NCBI GenBank assembly: GCA_031553765.1
Contig: JAVBKY010000002.1
Coordinates: 186,001-250,000, forward strand
Source: JAITMY01 sp031553765
GTDB lineage: Bacteria > Bacteroidota > Bacteroidia > Bacteroidales > UBA932
Direction: 5' to 3'
DNA length: 64,000 nucleotides
A model generated the notes under the pieces. That model was given only the letters and a program-made list of their open reading frames with translations. It was not told where the DNA came from and did not search any database. The position numbers were made by a program, and so were the translations under genes. Positions 1-8,495 of this stretch are shown in pieces. The stretch's first letter is position 1, and every line of letters starts with the position of its first letter.

Positions 1-71
1 CCACCACCGCAAGAAGTAACAAATACTACTGCGCCAGCCATAAGCGCCATTGCAATTAAACTTTTTTTCAT
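1..71 (-). CDS. Lipoprotein, N-terminal fragment (cut by window edge)
   Basis: Only the first 23 codons lie in the window. They encode a lipoprotein signal peptide: a lysine pair after the start Met, a hydrophobic stretch, and a lipobox ending VTSC followed by glycines. Lipid attachment at that Cys is expected in the envelope. The function of the mature protein cannot be judged because the remainder lies left of the window. Confidence 0.7.
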   Translation of the reverse strand, partial: MKKSLIAMALMAGAVVFVTSCGG

Positions 72-255
72 AATATTTTTTGGTTTAAAATGGTTTAATC
101 TGGGTTTTTACTTAGGCAAATATAGGGCAAAAAAACATTATTAGTACACTTTTTTTCGCTTTTTTTTAGACTGCAATATTAAAATACATCAAATTTGCAT
201 GACAATCAATTGGTTAAAATATCGTGTACGTACACAGAGGTATGAATATTTAGCT

Positions 256-285
256 TTTGCAAGGTTAAAAATTGCTGTACTTTTG
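256..285 (+). promoter_or_regulatory. Bacteroidota-type promoter of rlmD
   Basis: A TTTG at 256-259 lies 18 bp before TACTTTTG at 278-285, which fits the Bacteroidota -33/-7 consensus (TTTG and TAnnTTTG). The -7 box ends only 5 bp before the rlmD ATG, so transcription would begin at or next to the start codon and the mRNA would be leaderless or nearly so. This is inference from spacing only. Confidence 0.6.
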
Positions 286-290
286 CAGCC

Positions 291-1694
291 ATGAAGCAAA
301 AAAAACTCCCAATCTTAGAAAACGTCGACATAGTAGACGTAGCAGCCGAGGGCAAGGCTATGGCACGTATAGAAGGCGTTGTATTGTTTGTTCCCTTTGC
401 CGTACCGGGTGACGTGGTAAACGTACAGCTCACAAAAAAGCGTAGCCACTTTATGGAAGGCTACATCACACAGCTGGTTACCCCTTCACCCCAACGCCTA
501 ACTCCTTTTTGCGAGCACTACGGCACTTGTGGCGGCTGCAAGTGGCAGCCGCTACCCTACCTCGAACAGCTTAAGTATAAGCAGCGCCAAGTAGAAGATC
601 AGTTAACGCGTATTGGCAACTTCACAAACCTTACGGTGAACCCTATCATAGGCTCCGAAAAAACTACGCTATATAGAAACAAGCTGGAGTTTACATTTTC
701 TCACAAACGTTGGGTGCCCAAAGAAGAGCTGGACTTGGGTGAGGAGATAAAGAACCCTGAAGCCCTCGGGTTTCATATTCCCATGAAGTTTGACAAGGTG
801 CTGGACATTAACCATTGCCATCTTCAAGCAGAACCGTCAAATGCTATTCGCTTATCCATTAAGAAATTTGCAGTAGATAACGGTTACGAATTCTTTAACC
901 TGCGTGAGCAAACAGGATTAATGCGCAACCTTATTATTCGCACATCAAGTACGGGCGAGCTGATGGTGATTGTTGTTTTTGCCAAAAACGACACGGAGAA
1001 AATCAGCGCGCTCATGCAGCACCTACAGCGCGAATTTCCTCAAATCACATCGTTGCTTTACGTAATAAACGGCAAGCGCAACGATACTATAGGCGATCAG
1101 GAAATTATTTACTTTGCAGGGCGCGACCATATTTTTGAGCAAATGGAAAACTTGCGCTTCAAAATTGGAGCGAAATCATTTTACCAAACCAACTCGGAGC
1201 AGGCGTATAAGCTATACAGCGTAGCGCGCGACTTTGCCCGCCTTACGGGTAACGAGGTCGTGTACGACTTGTACACCGGTACGGGCACCATTGCCAACTT
1301 TGTGGCAAAGAATGCTAAAAAAGTAGTGGGTGTGGAGTACGTGAAGGAGGCCATTGATGATGCTTGGGTAAACGCCCGCCTCAACAACATTGATAACGCC
1401 ACATTTTACGCGGGCGACATGAAGGACGTGCTCAACGATGACTTTATTGCGCAAAACGGCAAGCCCGATGTAGTTATACTCGACCCGCCACGCGCCGGTA
1501 TTCACCCCGATGTGGCGCAAACCATACTGCGCGCCGCGCCCAAGCGCATAGTGTACGTTAGCTGCAACCCCGCCACCCAAGCACGCGACCTTGCGCTAAT
1601 GGCCGAGCAATACCAAATTACCGACGTGCAACCGGTGGATATGTTTCCGCATACGCACCATGTGGAAAATGTGGTAGCATTGACAAGGAGGTAA
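291..1694 (+). CDS. rlmD: 23S rRNA (uracil-C5)-methyltransferase, RlmD/RumA family
   Basis: A 467-residue RNA m5U methyltransferase. It has an N-terminal TRAM-like RNA-binding domain (about residues 8-65) and an iron-sulfur cysteine set (C74, C80, C83 in CEHYGTCGGCKW, with a fourth Cys near 176). The SAM-binding motif is YDLYTGTGTIANF, followed by the DPPRAGIH motif and the catalytic-loop Cys in YVSCNPATQARD. The family methylates a uracil of 23S rRNA with SAM; RlmD targets U1939 in E. coli, but the exact uracil here is not shown by sequence and RlmCD-type specificity is possible. The length is normal. The start is the ATG just after the promoter, and a strong terminator follows. Confidence 0.9.
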   Translation: MKQKKLPILENVDIVDVAAEGKAMARIEGVVLFVPFAVPGDVVNVQLTKKRSHFMEGYITQLVTPSPQRLTPFCEHYGTCGGCKWQPLPYLEQLKYKQRQVEDQLTRIGNFTNLTVNPIIGSEKTTLYRNKLEFTFSHKRWVPKEELDLGEEIKNPEALGFHIPMKFDKVLDINHCHLQAEPSNAIRLSIKKFAVDNGYEFFNLREQTGLMRNLIIRTSSTGELMVIVVFAKNDTEKISALMQHLQREFPQITSLLYVINGKRNDTIGDQEIIYFAGRDHIFEQMENLRFKIGAKSFYQTNSEQAYKLYSVARDFARLTGNEVVYDLYTGTGTIANFVAKNAKKVVGVEYVKEAIDDAWVNARLNNIDNATFYAGDMKDVLNDDFIAQNGKPDVVILDPPRAGIHPDVAQTILRAAPKRIVYVSCNPATQARDLALMAEQYQITDVQPVDMFPHTHHVENVVALTRR

Positions 1695-1699
1695 TTTCA

Positions 1700-1810
1700 A
1701 ATTTCAAATTCCAAATTTCAGATTTCAAATTCCCAAATTGGAATACAAAAAGAGCGCGACATTTTATGTCGCGCTCTTTGTTTAAAATCTGAAATTTGGA
1801 ATTTGAAATT
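1700..1810. repeat. 26-bp perfect inverted repeat enclosing a terminator
   Basis: The arms at 1700-1725 and 1785-1810 are perfect reverse complements of each other. Each is an A/T-rich run of AAATTTCAAATTCC-like units. They enclose the GC-rich terminator hairpin at 1748-1779, so the whole block can fold into one long cruciform. The right arm touches the end of the DUF975 gene. Similar A/T-rich runs recur between other genes (about 4519-4545, 8459-8494, 14490-14523). Confidence 0.8.
1748..1779. terminator. Bidirectional terminator between rlmD and the DUF975 gene
   Basis: A 13-bp stem AAAGAGCGCGACA / TGTCGCGCTCTTT with a short A/T loop, flanked by A and T runs. It lies between two convergent genes and should stop transcription in both directions. 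Confidence 0.85.
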
Positions 1811-2405
1811 ATTGTACCACCTCTACATAGTTAGCCCTTAGGTCATCATGAAACTTGGCATACGACACCTGCATGTAGGGCAGCAAGAATATGAAACCGA
1901 TACCGAGTGTGAGAATGCAAAGCAGCCCCCAACCGATAAAACGGCAATTCAGGCAAAAGTACTTCCACTTGTAACCGTACATCATTTCCTTACTCTTCCT
2001 TAACGCAGCCATGGGAGCAATGGTGGGATCTTCAGCTAAGATGAAGAAAGTTTGCGAGTAACCAATACTTGCAATAATACCGGGTACAATGAGCAACAAC
2101 ATCCAGAGCATGACGAAAATCACCATCAAAAGGTAGGTTACCAACGCTGTTCCAAAATTATTGAAACCACTAAACAGCACATTGAAATCCGCTTGCTGAC
2201 CTCGCGAAAAATTGAGGAAGAAGCGAGCGAACCCCAAAACCATGGGTGCACCAATAAGCAAGGTAATAGCGCTACCAAACAACGGCACGATACTGGGGGT
2301 GCCAACTATAAGCATATACACCACCGCTACGCCAATAGGCAAGCCCCAGTTGCCTTCCAGCGTTTCGCGGGCTTGCTTCATCAAATCTTTATTTTCCGTA
2401 ATCAT
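1809..2405 (-). CDS. DUF975-like integral membrane protein
   Basis: A 198-residue membrane protein. It begins MITENKDLMKQARETLEGNW, the typical opening of DUF975 proteins, followed by about four to five hydrophobic segments (near residues 23-60, 85-120 and 150-175). The function is unknown; the family lies in the cytoplasmic membrane. It ends in the long inverted repeat shared with rlmD and appears to be transcribed alone. Confidence 0.7.
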   Translation of the reverse strand: MITENKDLMKQARETLEGNWGLPIGVAVVYMLIVGTPSIVPLFGSAITLLIGAPMVLGFARFFLNFSRGQQADFNVLFSGFNNFGTALVTYLLMVIFVMLWMLLLIVPGIIASIGYSQTFFILAEDPTIAPMAALRKSKEMMYGYKWKYFCLNCRFIGWGLLCILTLGIGFIFLLPYMQVSYAKFHDDLRANYVEVVQ

Positions 2406-2445
2406 AATGTTTGTTTTTTAGATTAAACAAAACAAATGTAAATAA

Positions 2446-3756
2446 TTATTTCTTTACAAAGTGAAAGTGCGAACCATAGCGCTCAAATGCGGCCTTATCC
2501 AACGCCTCGCGGTGGTCGGGGTGAGAAATGTTGATAATTTGCCTTGCGCGCTCCTGCAACGACTTACCGTACAAATCCACAGCGCCGTACTCGGTTACAA
2601 TGTAGTGTACGTGGTTACGCGTAGTTACCACACCGGCGCCAAGGTTGAGCGTAGGCGCAATTTTGCTGATGCCCTTATCGGTTACCGAAGGCATAGCAAT
2701 AATAGCCTTTCCGCCCTGTGAAAGTGATGCGCCATATATAAAGTCAATTTGACCACCCACACCCGAATAGAATTTTGTACCCAGCGAGTCAGCGCATACC
2801 TGACCTGTGATATCAATTTGCAGCGCCGAGTTGATAGCGGTTACCTTGGGGTTCTTGGCAATAATGAAGGGGTCGTTGGTGTAGCCTACGTCCTTCATCA
2901 GCACCATGGGGTTATCGTCGATAAAGTCGTAGCACTTTTGTGAACCCATAAGGAAGGTAGAAACCATTTTGCCCTTATCAATACCCTTGGCTGCGCCATT
3001 AATAACGCCTTTCTCCACCAACGGAAGAACGCCATCGGCAAACATTTCGGTGTGAATACCGAGGTTCTTGTGGTTACCCAGCTGAGCCAATACTGCATTG
3101 GGAATAGCACCGATGCCCATTTGCAGGGTAGCACCATTTTCAATCAGTGCCGCACAGTTCAAACCAATAGCCTTTTCAATTTCGGTAGGCTCGGTAAAAT
3201 GCGCGGGCTCCAACGGCGTATTATCTTCTACAAAAATATCAATCATGCCCATAGGAATCATGGCATCACCAAAGGCGCGGGGCACATGAGGATTTACCAC
3301 AGCAATCACCGTTTTTGCCGTTTCAATAGCCGCAAGCGTAGCATCTACCGAAGTTCCCAGCGACACGAAACCGTGCTTATCGGGGGTTGACACCTGCACC
3401 ATGGCCACATCACAAGGAAGTACTCCGCTACGGTACAACTTTTGCGTCTCACCCAAAAAAATGGGGATGTAATCGGCAAAACCTGCCTGCACCGCCTTAC
3501 GCACGTTACCACCAACAAAAAATGCATCGTGTTGAAAAACACCCTCGTACTTTGCCTCGGCATAGGGAGCTTCACCCTCGGTATGCAAGTGGTGAATGTA
3601 CACATTGCGCAGTTCGCCTGCATCGCCACGAGCGCATAGCGCCTTAATTAACACCTGTGGTGCGCTGGCTACGCTGCTCAGGTGAATGTGATCGCCTGAT
3701 TTTACTGCCTTTACTGCCTCGGCAGCTGACACGGCTTTGTAAGTTGTTTTGAACAT
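2446..3756 (-). CDS. Acetyl-CoA hydrolase / CoA-transferase family protein
   Basis: A 436-residue protein of the acetyl-CoA hydrolase / 4-hydroxybutyrate CoA-transferase family. The N-terminal domain carries the SSVASAPQVLIKAL region. The C-terminal domain carries LQMGIGAIPNAVLAQLG, the glutamate-bearing IHTEMFADG stretch where these enzymes form the glutamyl-CoA intermediate, and GQIDFIYGASLSQGGKAI. It should move CoA between acetate and another acyl acid (succinate, butyrate or 4-hydroxybutyrate) in the cytoplasm; the acid cannot be told from the sequence. The length is normal for the family. It appears to be a single gene. Confidence 0.85.
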   Translation of the reverse strand: MFKTTYKAVSAAEAVKAVKSGDHIHLSSVASAPQVLIKALCARGDAGELRNVYIHHLHTEGEAPYAEAKYEGVFQHDAFFVGGNVRKAVQAGFADYIPIFLGETQKLYRSGVLPCDVAMVQVSTPDKHGFVSLGTSVDATLAAIETAKTVIAVVNPHVPRAFGDAMIPMGMIDIFVEDNTPLEPAHFTEPTEIEKAIGLNCAALIENGATLQMGIGAIPNAVLAQLGNHKNLGIHTEMFADGVLPLVEKGVINGAAKGIDKGKMVSTFLMGSQKCYDFIDDNPMVLMKDVGYTNDPFIIAKNPKVTAINSALQIDITGQVCADSLGTKFYSGVGGQIDFIYGASLSQGGKAIIAMPSVTDKGISKIAPTLNLGAGVVTTRNHVHYIVTEYGAVDLYGKSLQERARQIINISHPDHREALDKAAFERYGSHFHFVKK

Positions 3757-3874
3757 GATTAAGTTTGTAAAGTTTGTAAAGTTCTTAAAGTTTAAAAGTC
3801 GTCAGTCAAATGACTGGCAATAAATTTTATCTTTTTATCGCGAAGCGTTTATCGTTCCGCCTCAAGCGGAACAT
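3757..3874. repeat. Intergenic region with tandem A/T repeat and two small hairpins
   Basis: It contains imperfect tandem copies of GTTTGTAAA (3763-3792), a small hairpin CAGTCA/TGACTG (3804-3817) and another, GTTCCGC/GCGGAAC (about 3854-3872). It sits upstream of the CoA-transferase gene and downstream of the 88-residue protein gene. No gene was seen in it. Confidence 0.5.
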
Positions 3875-4141
3875 TTATCTATGCTTATCTTCCTTTTCTT
3901 CGCAATGTTCCACCAGCCCGCAGCCCTCGCACGATAACGGTTCTTCTACTTTTTTACGTCGTCCTTTTTGCCAACGCAGAATCTCCTCCTGCCGCGTACA
4001 CATAATGCCGCGCTTACGCATTTCCTTATTGTGCCCTATTTCGGTTTCAGGAAATCTTCCCTCTTTTGAAAAGAAAATTTTTATGCCCAAGCCTAAAAAG
4101 CACAATCCTAAAACAACCGAAAAAGCAAGAAAGGTGTGCAT
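3875..4141 (-). CDS. Small membrane-anchored protein with C-terminal cysteine cluster
   Basis: An 88-residue protein: one N-terminal transmembrane segment (residues 4-23), a charged middle, and a C-terminal CEGCGLVEHCEE cysteine cluster that could bind a metal or FeS cluster. Small proteins of this layout are common in Bacteroidota and have no assigned function. Its start directly abuts the ridA stop codon, so it is probably cotranscribed with ridA and lptD. Confidence 0.6.
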   Translation of the reverse strand: MHTFLAFSVVLGLCFLGLGIKIFFSKEGRFPETEIGHNKEMRKRGIMCTRQEEILRWQKGRRKKVEEPLSCEGCGLVEHCEEKEDKHR

Positions 4142-4519
4142 TTATTTTACGGCAATGGTTTCAATTTCTATTTGTACATCCTTAGGTAGTTTTGCCACCT
4201 GAAACGTTGAGCGGGCGGGTTGCTGCGCAGTAAAGTGGCGCGCATACACCTCATTCATGGCTGCAAAATCGCCAAGATTTTGCATAAGCACGGTAGTCTT
4301 CACCACATTATCGATTGTGTAACCGGCCTCAGCCAAAATGGCTTTAATATTGGCAAAAACCTGCTCAGTTTGCGCTACAATATCACCCTGCACCACTTCG
4401 CCTGTAGCAGGGATAATAGGTATTTGTCCCGAGATGTAAAGCGTACCATTTACCTCTACAGCTTGGCTGTATGGTCCCACTGCAGCAGGCGCCTTATCTG
4501 TGTGAATTATTTTTTTCAT
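4142..4519 (-). CDS. ridA: RidA family enamine/imine deaminase
   Basis: A 125-residue protein of full RidA length. It carries the family pattern IHTDKAPAAVGPYSQAVEVN at the start, then LYISGQIP, and the arginine that contacts the substrate carboxylate in PARSTFQVAKLP. RidA proteins hydrolyse reactive 2-aminoacrylate and related enamines made by PLP enzymes, forming 2-ketoacids and ammonia. Active trimers are usual. It lies in a minus-strand group after lptD, with a short A/T-rich repeat between them. Confidence 0.9.
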   Translation of the reverse strand: MKKIIHTDKAPAAVGPYSQAVEVNGTLYISGQIPIIPATGEVVQGDIVAQTEQVFANIKAILAEAGYTIDNVVKTTVLMQNLGDFAAMNEVYARHFTAQQPARSTFQVAKLPKDVQIEIETIAVK

Positions 4520-4546
4520 TTTTCATTCTTAATTTTTAATTCTTAA

Positions 4547-7141
4547 CTATTGAATAGGCATTTGGTCAAAGCGGCTTTGACGCCTATCGTATTTCAAGTC
4601 CTTCAACATTGAAGATTTAATAGCTATGCTAAAGTTCCAGCTCTGCCACGAACCTATGGGAATCCACGAAAAGTTCATTGCCCAGCAGTGCAGGTCACGA
4701 CTCAGGTTAACCGACGTGGGAGCTATTTTACGTGCGGCAAGGTCGTATCCCGACTGGAACCCGATTTGCCATTTTTTGGTAAGGCTAAAGCTACCGTTAA
4801 AGTTCAGCGTTTGTATAATGGACTGTGTCAGCAAGGGCTTGTTATATGAGAACGAATAACTGACATTAAACGACCAGGGCAGACTAAAATCGGCATAGCG
4901 CACCTGAAATCCATCATACTCCCCCATGGGGTCAAGCGCTGAGGGAATAGGTTCAGGTAGCGTGTTGGTCACCTTTTCATCGCGGTTGAATGCGTAACCA
5001 AAGGAGAAGCCAAAATTGGTAAGCCGAACCAGCGAACCATCCTTGTAACTCCACCGCGCAGTGACCCTTTTCCCATCGGGACTCAGGGCATAAGGATTGA
5101 GCGTTCCGTTGAAGCTAATACCCAAGGTTCCAAACAGCGTTGTTCGCCCCGAAAAACCGATAGCCGACAGCTGCATGGAGTCGGCCAACATGTTGTATGA
5201 GGCTGAGAAGTTGAGCGCCTCCAAAATCTTAATTTTCTTACTACCTGTTCCCGTTGTATCCTTTTTACTCTTCACTTTCATTTCAAGTGTATTGCCCAAG
5301 CTGAAACTCAATGAGGCATTTCTACCCGTTCCTGCGGTACCATATATACCCCCTGCGTTGGGTGAATAGCGCCCCATTTTTCCGGTAGAATCCACTTGCA
5401 CTTCTTCGTAAATTCCCCACTTGGGATCGCTAAAATCGGGGCGCCAGCTGAGGCTCACGTTGGGTGAAACCACGTGACGAATTGCCTGAATAGGCGACTT
5501 ACTGCCAAACTGAAGCATACCATACAGCCTGGTAGAGGCCGAAATCGAAGTAGAGAAATCGTAATCGAGCGAGGGAGTGTAAATGGTATCCCTCTTTATG
5601 TACCCTTTACTACCGGCCGTATCCACCCACTCTTGCTTTACATGGCTAAGATACATACGGCCCTGAAGGGATACACCGGGATTAATGCTAACAAACTTAG
5701 CCAAAGTAAGTGGTATTGACAACGAGGTATTAGCACGCACACCATTGCGCATGTGGTGCTTCACAAGATTATTAAGATCCTCATACTCGTACTGTTTTGC
5801 ACTAACGGTATTCTGCATATTCACCGAAAGTGGAACACGAATCTTCTCATACCATTTTTCAGAGCCTACACGATTTTTTCGCTTGAAGGGCGATATAGCC
5901 GCCATGTTAAAATTCAACGTAGGCAAGCCCAATGTAATAGTACTATCACGCGTATTTTGAGAGTGGGTAGCCGCCACGCTCAAGCTAAATGGAGTCCCCG
6001 GCCATACCTGAGAATATGAAATGCTGGAATTCGTCGTATTGGTTAACGACTGCTCAAGCGAGCGTCCATTAAGGTCATTGTAGCTCACCGTAGAAAAGTT
6101 CACGCTGGCCGCAAACGTTTTATTAGGACTAAACTTGGGATCCTGCGAGTGATTCCACTGTATTGCAAAGTTTTTACTTACGTTATAATCAGCTGTACCG
6201 GACTCTCCTGTAACATTGTAGGCATAGTTTACGTTAAAGCCTCCGCTAAAGTGGTATTTCCACGTGTAGCTGGAGCGTGCACTTATATCCCACGAGCCCA
6301 GCGTGTAAATACTACCCGTAACCGCCGCATCAAAGTAGTCGTTACCGGCAAAGTAGTACCCTCCATCGCGGAAAAAGAACCCGCGCGATGTTTCTTCACC
6401 ATACGAAGGAATAATGATACCAGATGAGCGTGATGATGTTTGCGGAAATAATCCAAAGGGAATAAACAGCGGCGTGGGCACATCCTCCAACACAAAATAA
6501 GCCATACCCGTAATAACCTTATTACCGGGAATAACTTTAGCTTTGGTTAGTGCCAAATAGTAGTGAGGGCAAGTGGCATCACAGGTGGTGTACTTACCAC
6601 CTTGAACATAAATTGTATTATCGGGCATGCGCTTAATAGCCTGCCCATGCAGGTATCCTTCGCTCTGCTGCGTTATTACGGTATAAATTTTTGCTTTTTT
6701 CGAGTCGAAATTGAAGTACATGGAGTCCATTTCAAAATTCTCACTCCCCTGCTTAAACACAGGTCTACCTTTCACCTGTTTGGTGAGCGTATCGTAAGTA
6801 CCACGGGCAAAAGCAACCTTCTTCATCATATCAAAATCAATGAAGTCTGCCGTAATTTCCATATCCTGATAGTTCACCTTTCCATTACCGTAAATAAGTA
6901 CGCGACGGTTATCCTCCTCCAAAATGTATACAGTAGAATCTGTCCCCTTTGAGAATACGGGGTCGGTAATGGCATCATCGGCTACGGTAGTATCTACGGG
7001 CGTTGTATCACGCGGTACCATTGCGCTATCAACTGCAACAAGGGGAGCGCTATCTGCCTTCACCATAGGCTGCGCCTTGCTCACTAAACACATGAGCACG
7101 AGCACAAAAAACGCAATATATCTGTTAAGGTTGGTGAACAA
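4547..7141 (-). CDS. lptD: LPS-assembly outer-membrane protein, LptD/OstA-like
   Basis: An 864-residue protein with an N-terminal signal peptide (cleavage likely near residue 23) and a periplasmic OstA-type jellyroll domain (about 70-230, with YGNGKVNYQDMEITADFIDF and ARGTYDTLTKQVKG). The long beta-rich C-terminal part has alternating aromatic strands that fit an outer-membrane barrel. LptD inserts lipopolysaccharide into the outer leaflet. Two cysteines in YTTCDATCPHYY are typical of Bacteroidota members. It is divergent from the amidase and mlaD genes, a usual arrangement in this phylum. Confidence 0.85.
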   Translation of the reverse strand: MFTNLNRYIAFFVLVLMCLVSKAQPMVKADSAPLVAVDSAMVPRDTTPVDTTVADDAITDPVFSKGTDSTVYILEEDNRRVLIYGNGKVNYQDMEITADFIDFDMMKKVAFARGTYDTLTKQVKGRPVFKQGSENFEMDSMYFNFDSKKAKIYTVITQQSEGYLHGQAIKRMPDNTIYVQGGKYTTCDATCPHYYLALTKAKVIPGNKVITGMAYFVLEDVPTPLFIPFGLFPQTSSRSSGIIIPSYGEETSRGFFFRDGGYYFAGNDYFDAAVTGSIYTLGSWDISARSSYTWKYHFSGGFNVNYAYNVTGESGTADYNVSKNFAIQWNHSQDPKFSPNKTFAASVNFSTVSYNDLNGRSLEQSLTNTTNSSISYSQVWPGTPFSLSVAATHSQNTRDSTITLGLPTLNFNMAAISPFKRKNRVGSEKWYEKIRVPLSVNMQNTVSAKQYEYEDLNNLVKHHMRNGVRANTSLSIPLTLAKFVSINPGVSLQGRMYLSHVKQEWVDTAGSKGYIKRDTIYTPSLDYDFSTSISASTRLYGMLQFGSKSPIQAIRHVVSPNVSLSWRPDFSDPKWGIYEEVQVDSTGKMGRYSPNAGGIYGTAGTGRNASLSFSLGNTLEMKVKSKKDTTGTGSKKIKILEALNFSASYNMLADSMQLSAIGFSGRTTLFGTLGISFNGTLNPYALSPDGKRVTARWSYKDGSLVRLTNFGFSFGYAFNRDEKVTNTLPEPIPSALDPMGEYDGFQVRYADFSLPWSFNVSYSFSYNKPLLTQSIIQTLNFNGSFSLTKKWQIGFQSGYDLAARKIAPTSVNLSRDLHCWAMNFSWIPIGSWQSWNFSIAIKSSMLKDLKYDRRQSRFDQMPIQ

Positions 7142-7143
7142 CT

Positions 7144-7197
7144 CTTTACCGCTAAGATTATTTTACTACTTTTGTTAGCCGAAAATAAGCGGTAAAG
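7144..7197. promoter_or_regulatory. Divergent lptD/amidase promoter region with inverted repeat
   Basis: A perfect 10-bp inverted repeat CTTTACCGCT (7144-7153) / AGCGGTAAAG (7188-7197) encloses a plus-strand -7 box TACTTTTG at 7167-7174. The repeat could be an operator or a hairpin in the short leader of the amidase gene. No regulator is identified. Confidence 0.45.
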
Positions 7198-7225
7198 TTA
7201 CTCAAAAAAACGATAGCGACCGAAA

Positions 7226-8419
7226 ATGCAACGCAAGTTTGCCTTTGTTTTCATAAATTCAACCTTTCACCTTCTTTGCACAGCCATAGCTGTGCTGGTT
7301 TTCAGTTCTCCAACTCAAGCCGCTCCGCACAAAAAAGAAATGGTAGTGGTAGTTGACCCGGGTCATGGCGGGAAAATGAGTATTGGGGCTAAAGGTGCCT
7401 TCTCCATTGAAAAAGATATAGTGCTAAGCGTAGCAAAAAAGGTGGGCGCATTGGTCACAAAAAACTACCCCGACATAGAGTTGGTATACACCCGTACTAT
7501 CGATACCTTTATTGACTTGGAGGCACGCGGAGCAATTGCCAATAAAGTAGGTGCCGACCTATTCATTTCCATCCATGCCAATGCTACTTCCAATAAGGGA
7601 GCAATTGGTACTGAAACTTGGGTAATGGGTCTGGATAAAACGGACAAAAATATGAACGTAGCTATGACGGAGAACGCTGAAATTGTGTACGAGGACGGCT
7701 ACGAGACCAAGTATGAAGGCTACGATCCCAACTCGCCCGAGTCATTTATTATGTTTTCCTTTATGCAAAATGCGCACATGGGGCAAAGCCTCGATGTTGC
7801 CGCTATGCTCGAAAAAGAGTTTACCAACCGCGCCAATCGCAAAAGTCGTGGCGTGCAGCAAGGTCCATTTTTGGTACTGTGGAAAACAACTATGCCCAGC
7901 GTGCTTACTGAAATAGGATTCATTTCAAACTCCGAGGAGGAAAAGTATATGAACTCGGAGAAGGGGCAAAACGAAATTGCAGAATCAATTGCCAGCGCTA
8001 TTGGCGAATACAAGAAAAGATGGGAGCGCACGCACAACGTGAGTAGCCAGCGCAGCGCAGCTAACGCCACCCCTGCCAAGCTACCTGAGGTAGCAGCCCG
8101 CAAACCGGAAGGGACCACCGGAGCTGTAGTAAAACCATCTACAGGAAATACTAAAACGTCGGAGACGAAGAAACCCGCCACGCCTGAAAATAAAACAACA
8201 TATCACGTACAAATTTTTTCCACCTCGCGCATACTTAAGGACAACGCACCCGAGTTCAAAGGTCTGAAAAATGTGGAATATTACCGATACGGCAACAGCT
8301 GTCGCTACTTTGTGGGTAGCTGCCCCAACGATAAGGAGGCGACAAAGCTACTACGTGATGTAAAAACAAAATTTCCCGACGCGTTTATTATCAAACTGCG
8401 CAACGGAAAACCTGAATAA
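7226..8419 (+). CDS. N-acetylmuramoyl-L-alanine amidase (Amidase_3) with C-terminal SPOR-like domain
   Basis: A 397-residue exported zinc amidase. It has a signal peptide (residues 1-32) and an Amidase_3 fold with zinc ligands H47 (VDPGHGGK), E62 and H117 (SIHANA), and the catalytic Glu E229 (SVLTEIGF). A proline/threonine-rich linker (about 270-325) follows, then a C-terminal SPOR-like domain (YHVQIFSTS...FVGSCPNDKEATKLL). It cleaves the amide bond between muramic acid and the stem peptide in the periplasm; SPOR domains bind denuded glycan at septa. mlaD follows after 76 bp. Confidence 0.88.
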   Translation: MQRKFAFVFINSTFHLLCTAIAVLVFSSPTQAAPHKKEMVVVVDPGHGGKMSIGAKGAFSIEKDIVLSVAKKVGALVTKNYPDIELVYTRTIDTFIDLEARGAIANKVGADLFISIHANATSNKGAIGTETWVMGLDKTDKNMNVAMTENAEIVYEDGYETKYEGYDPNSPESFIMFSFMQNAHMGQSLDVAAMLEKEFTNRANRKSRGVQQGPFLVLWKTTMPSVLTEIGFISNSEEEKYMNSEKGQNEIAESIASAIGEYKKRWERTHNVSSQRSAANATPAKLPEVAARKPEGTTGAVVKPSTGNTKTSETKKPATPENKTTYHVQIFSTSRILKDNAPEFKGLKNVEYYRYGNSCRYFVGSCPNDKEATKLLRDVKTKFPDAFIIKLRNGKPE

Positions 8420-8495
8420 TTATGCTGTTGGGGGTAGAAAATGTAAAGCGCAAGTCTTATCATTTTCAATTCTCAATTTTCAATTTTTAACTATT

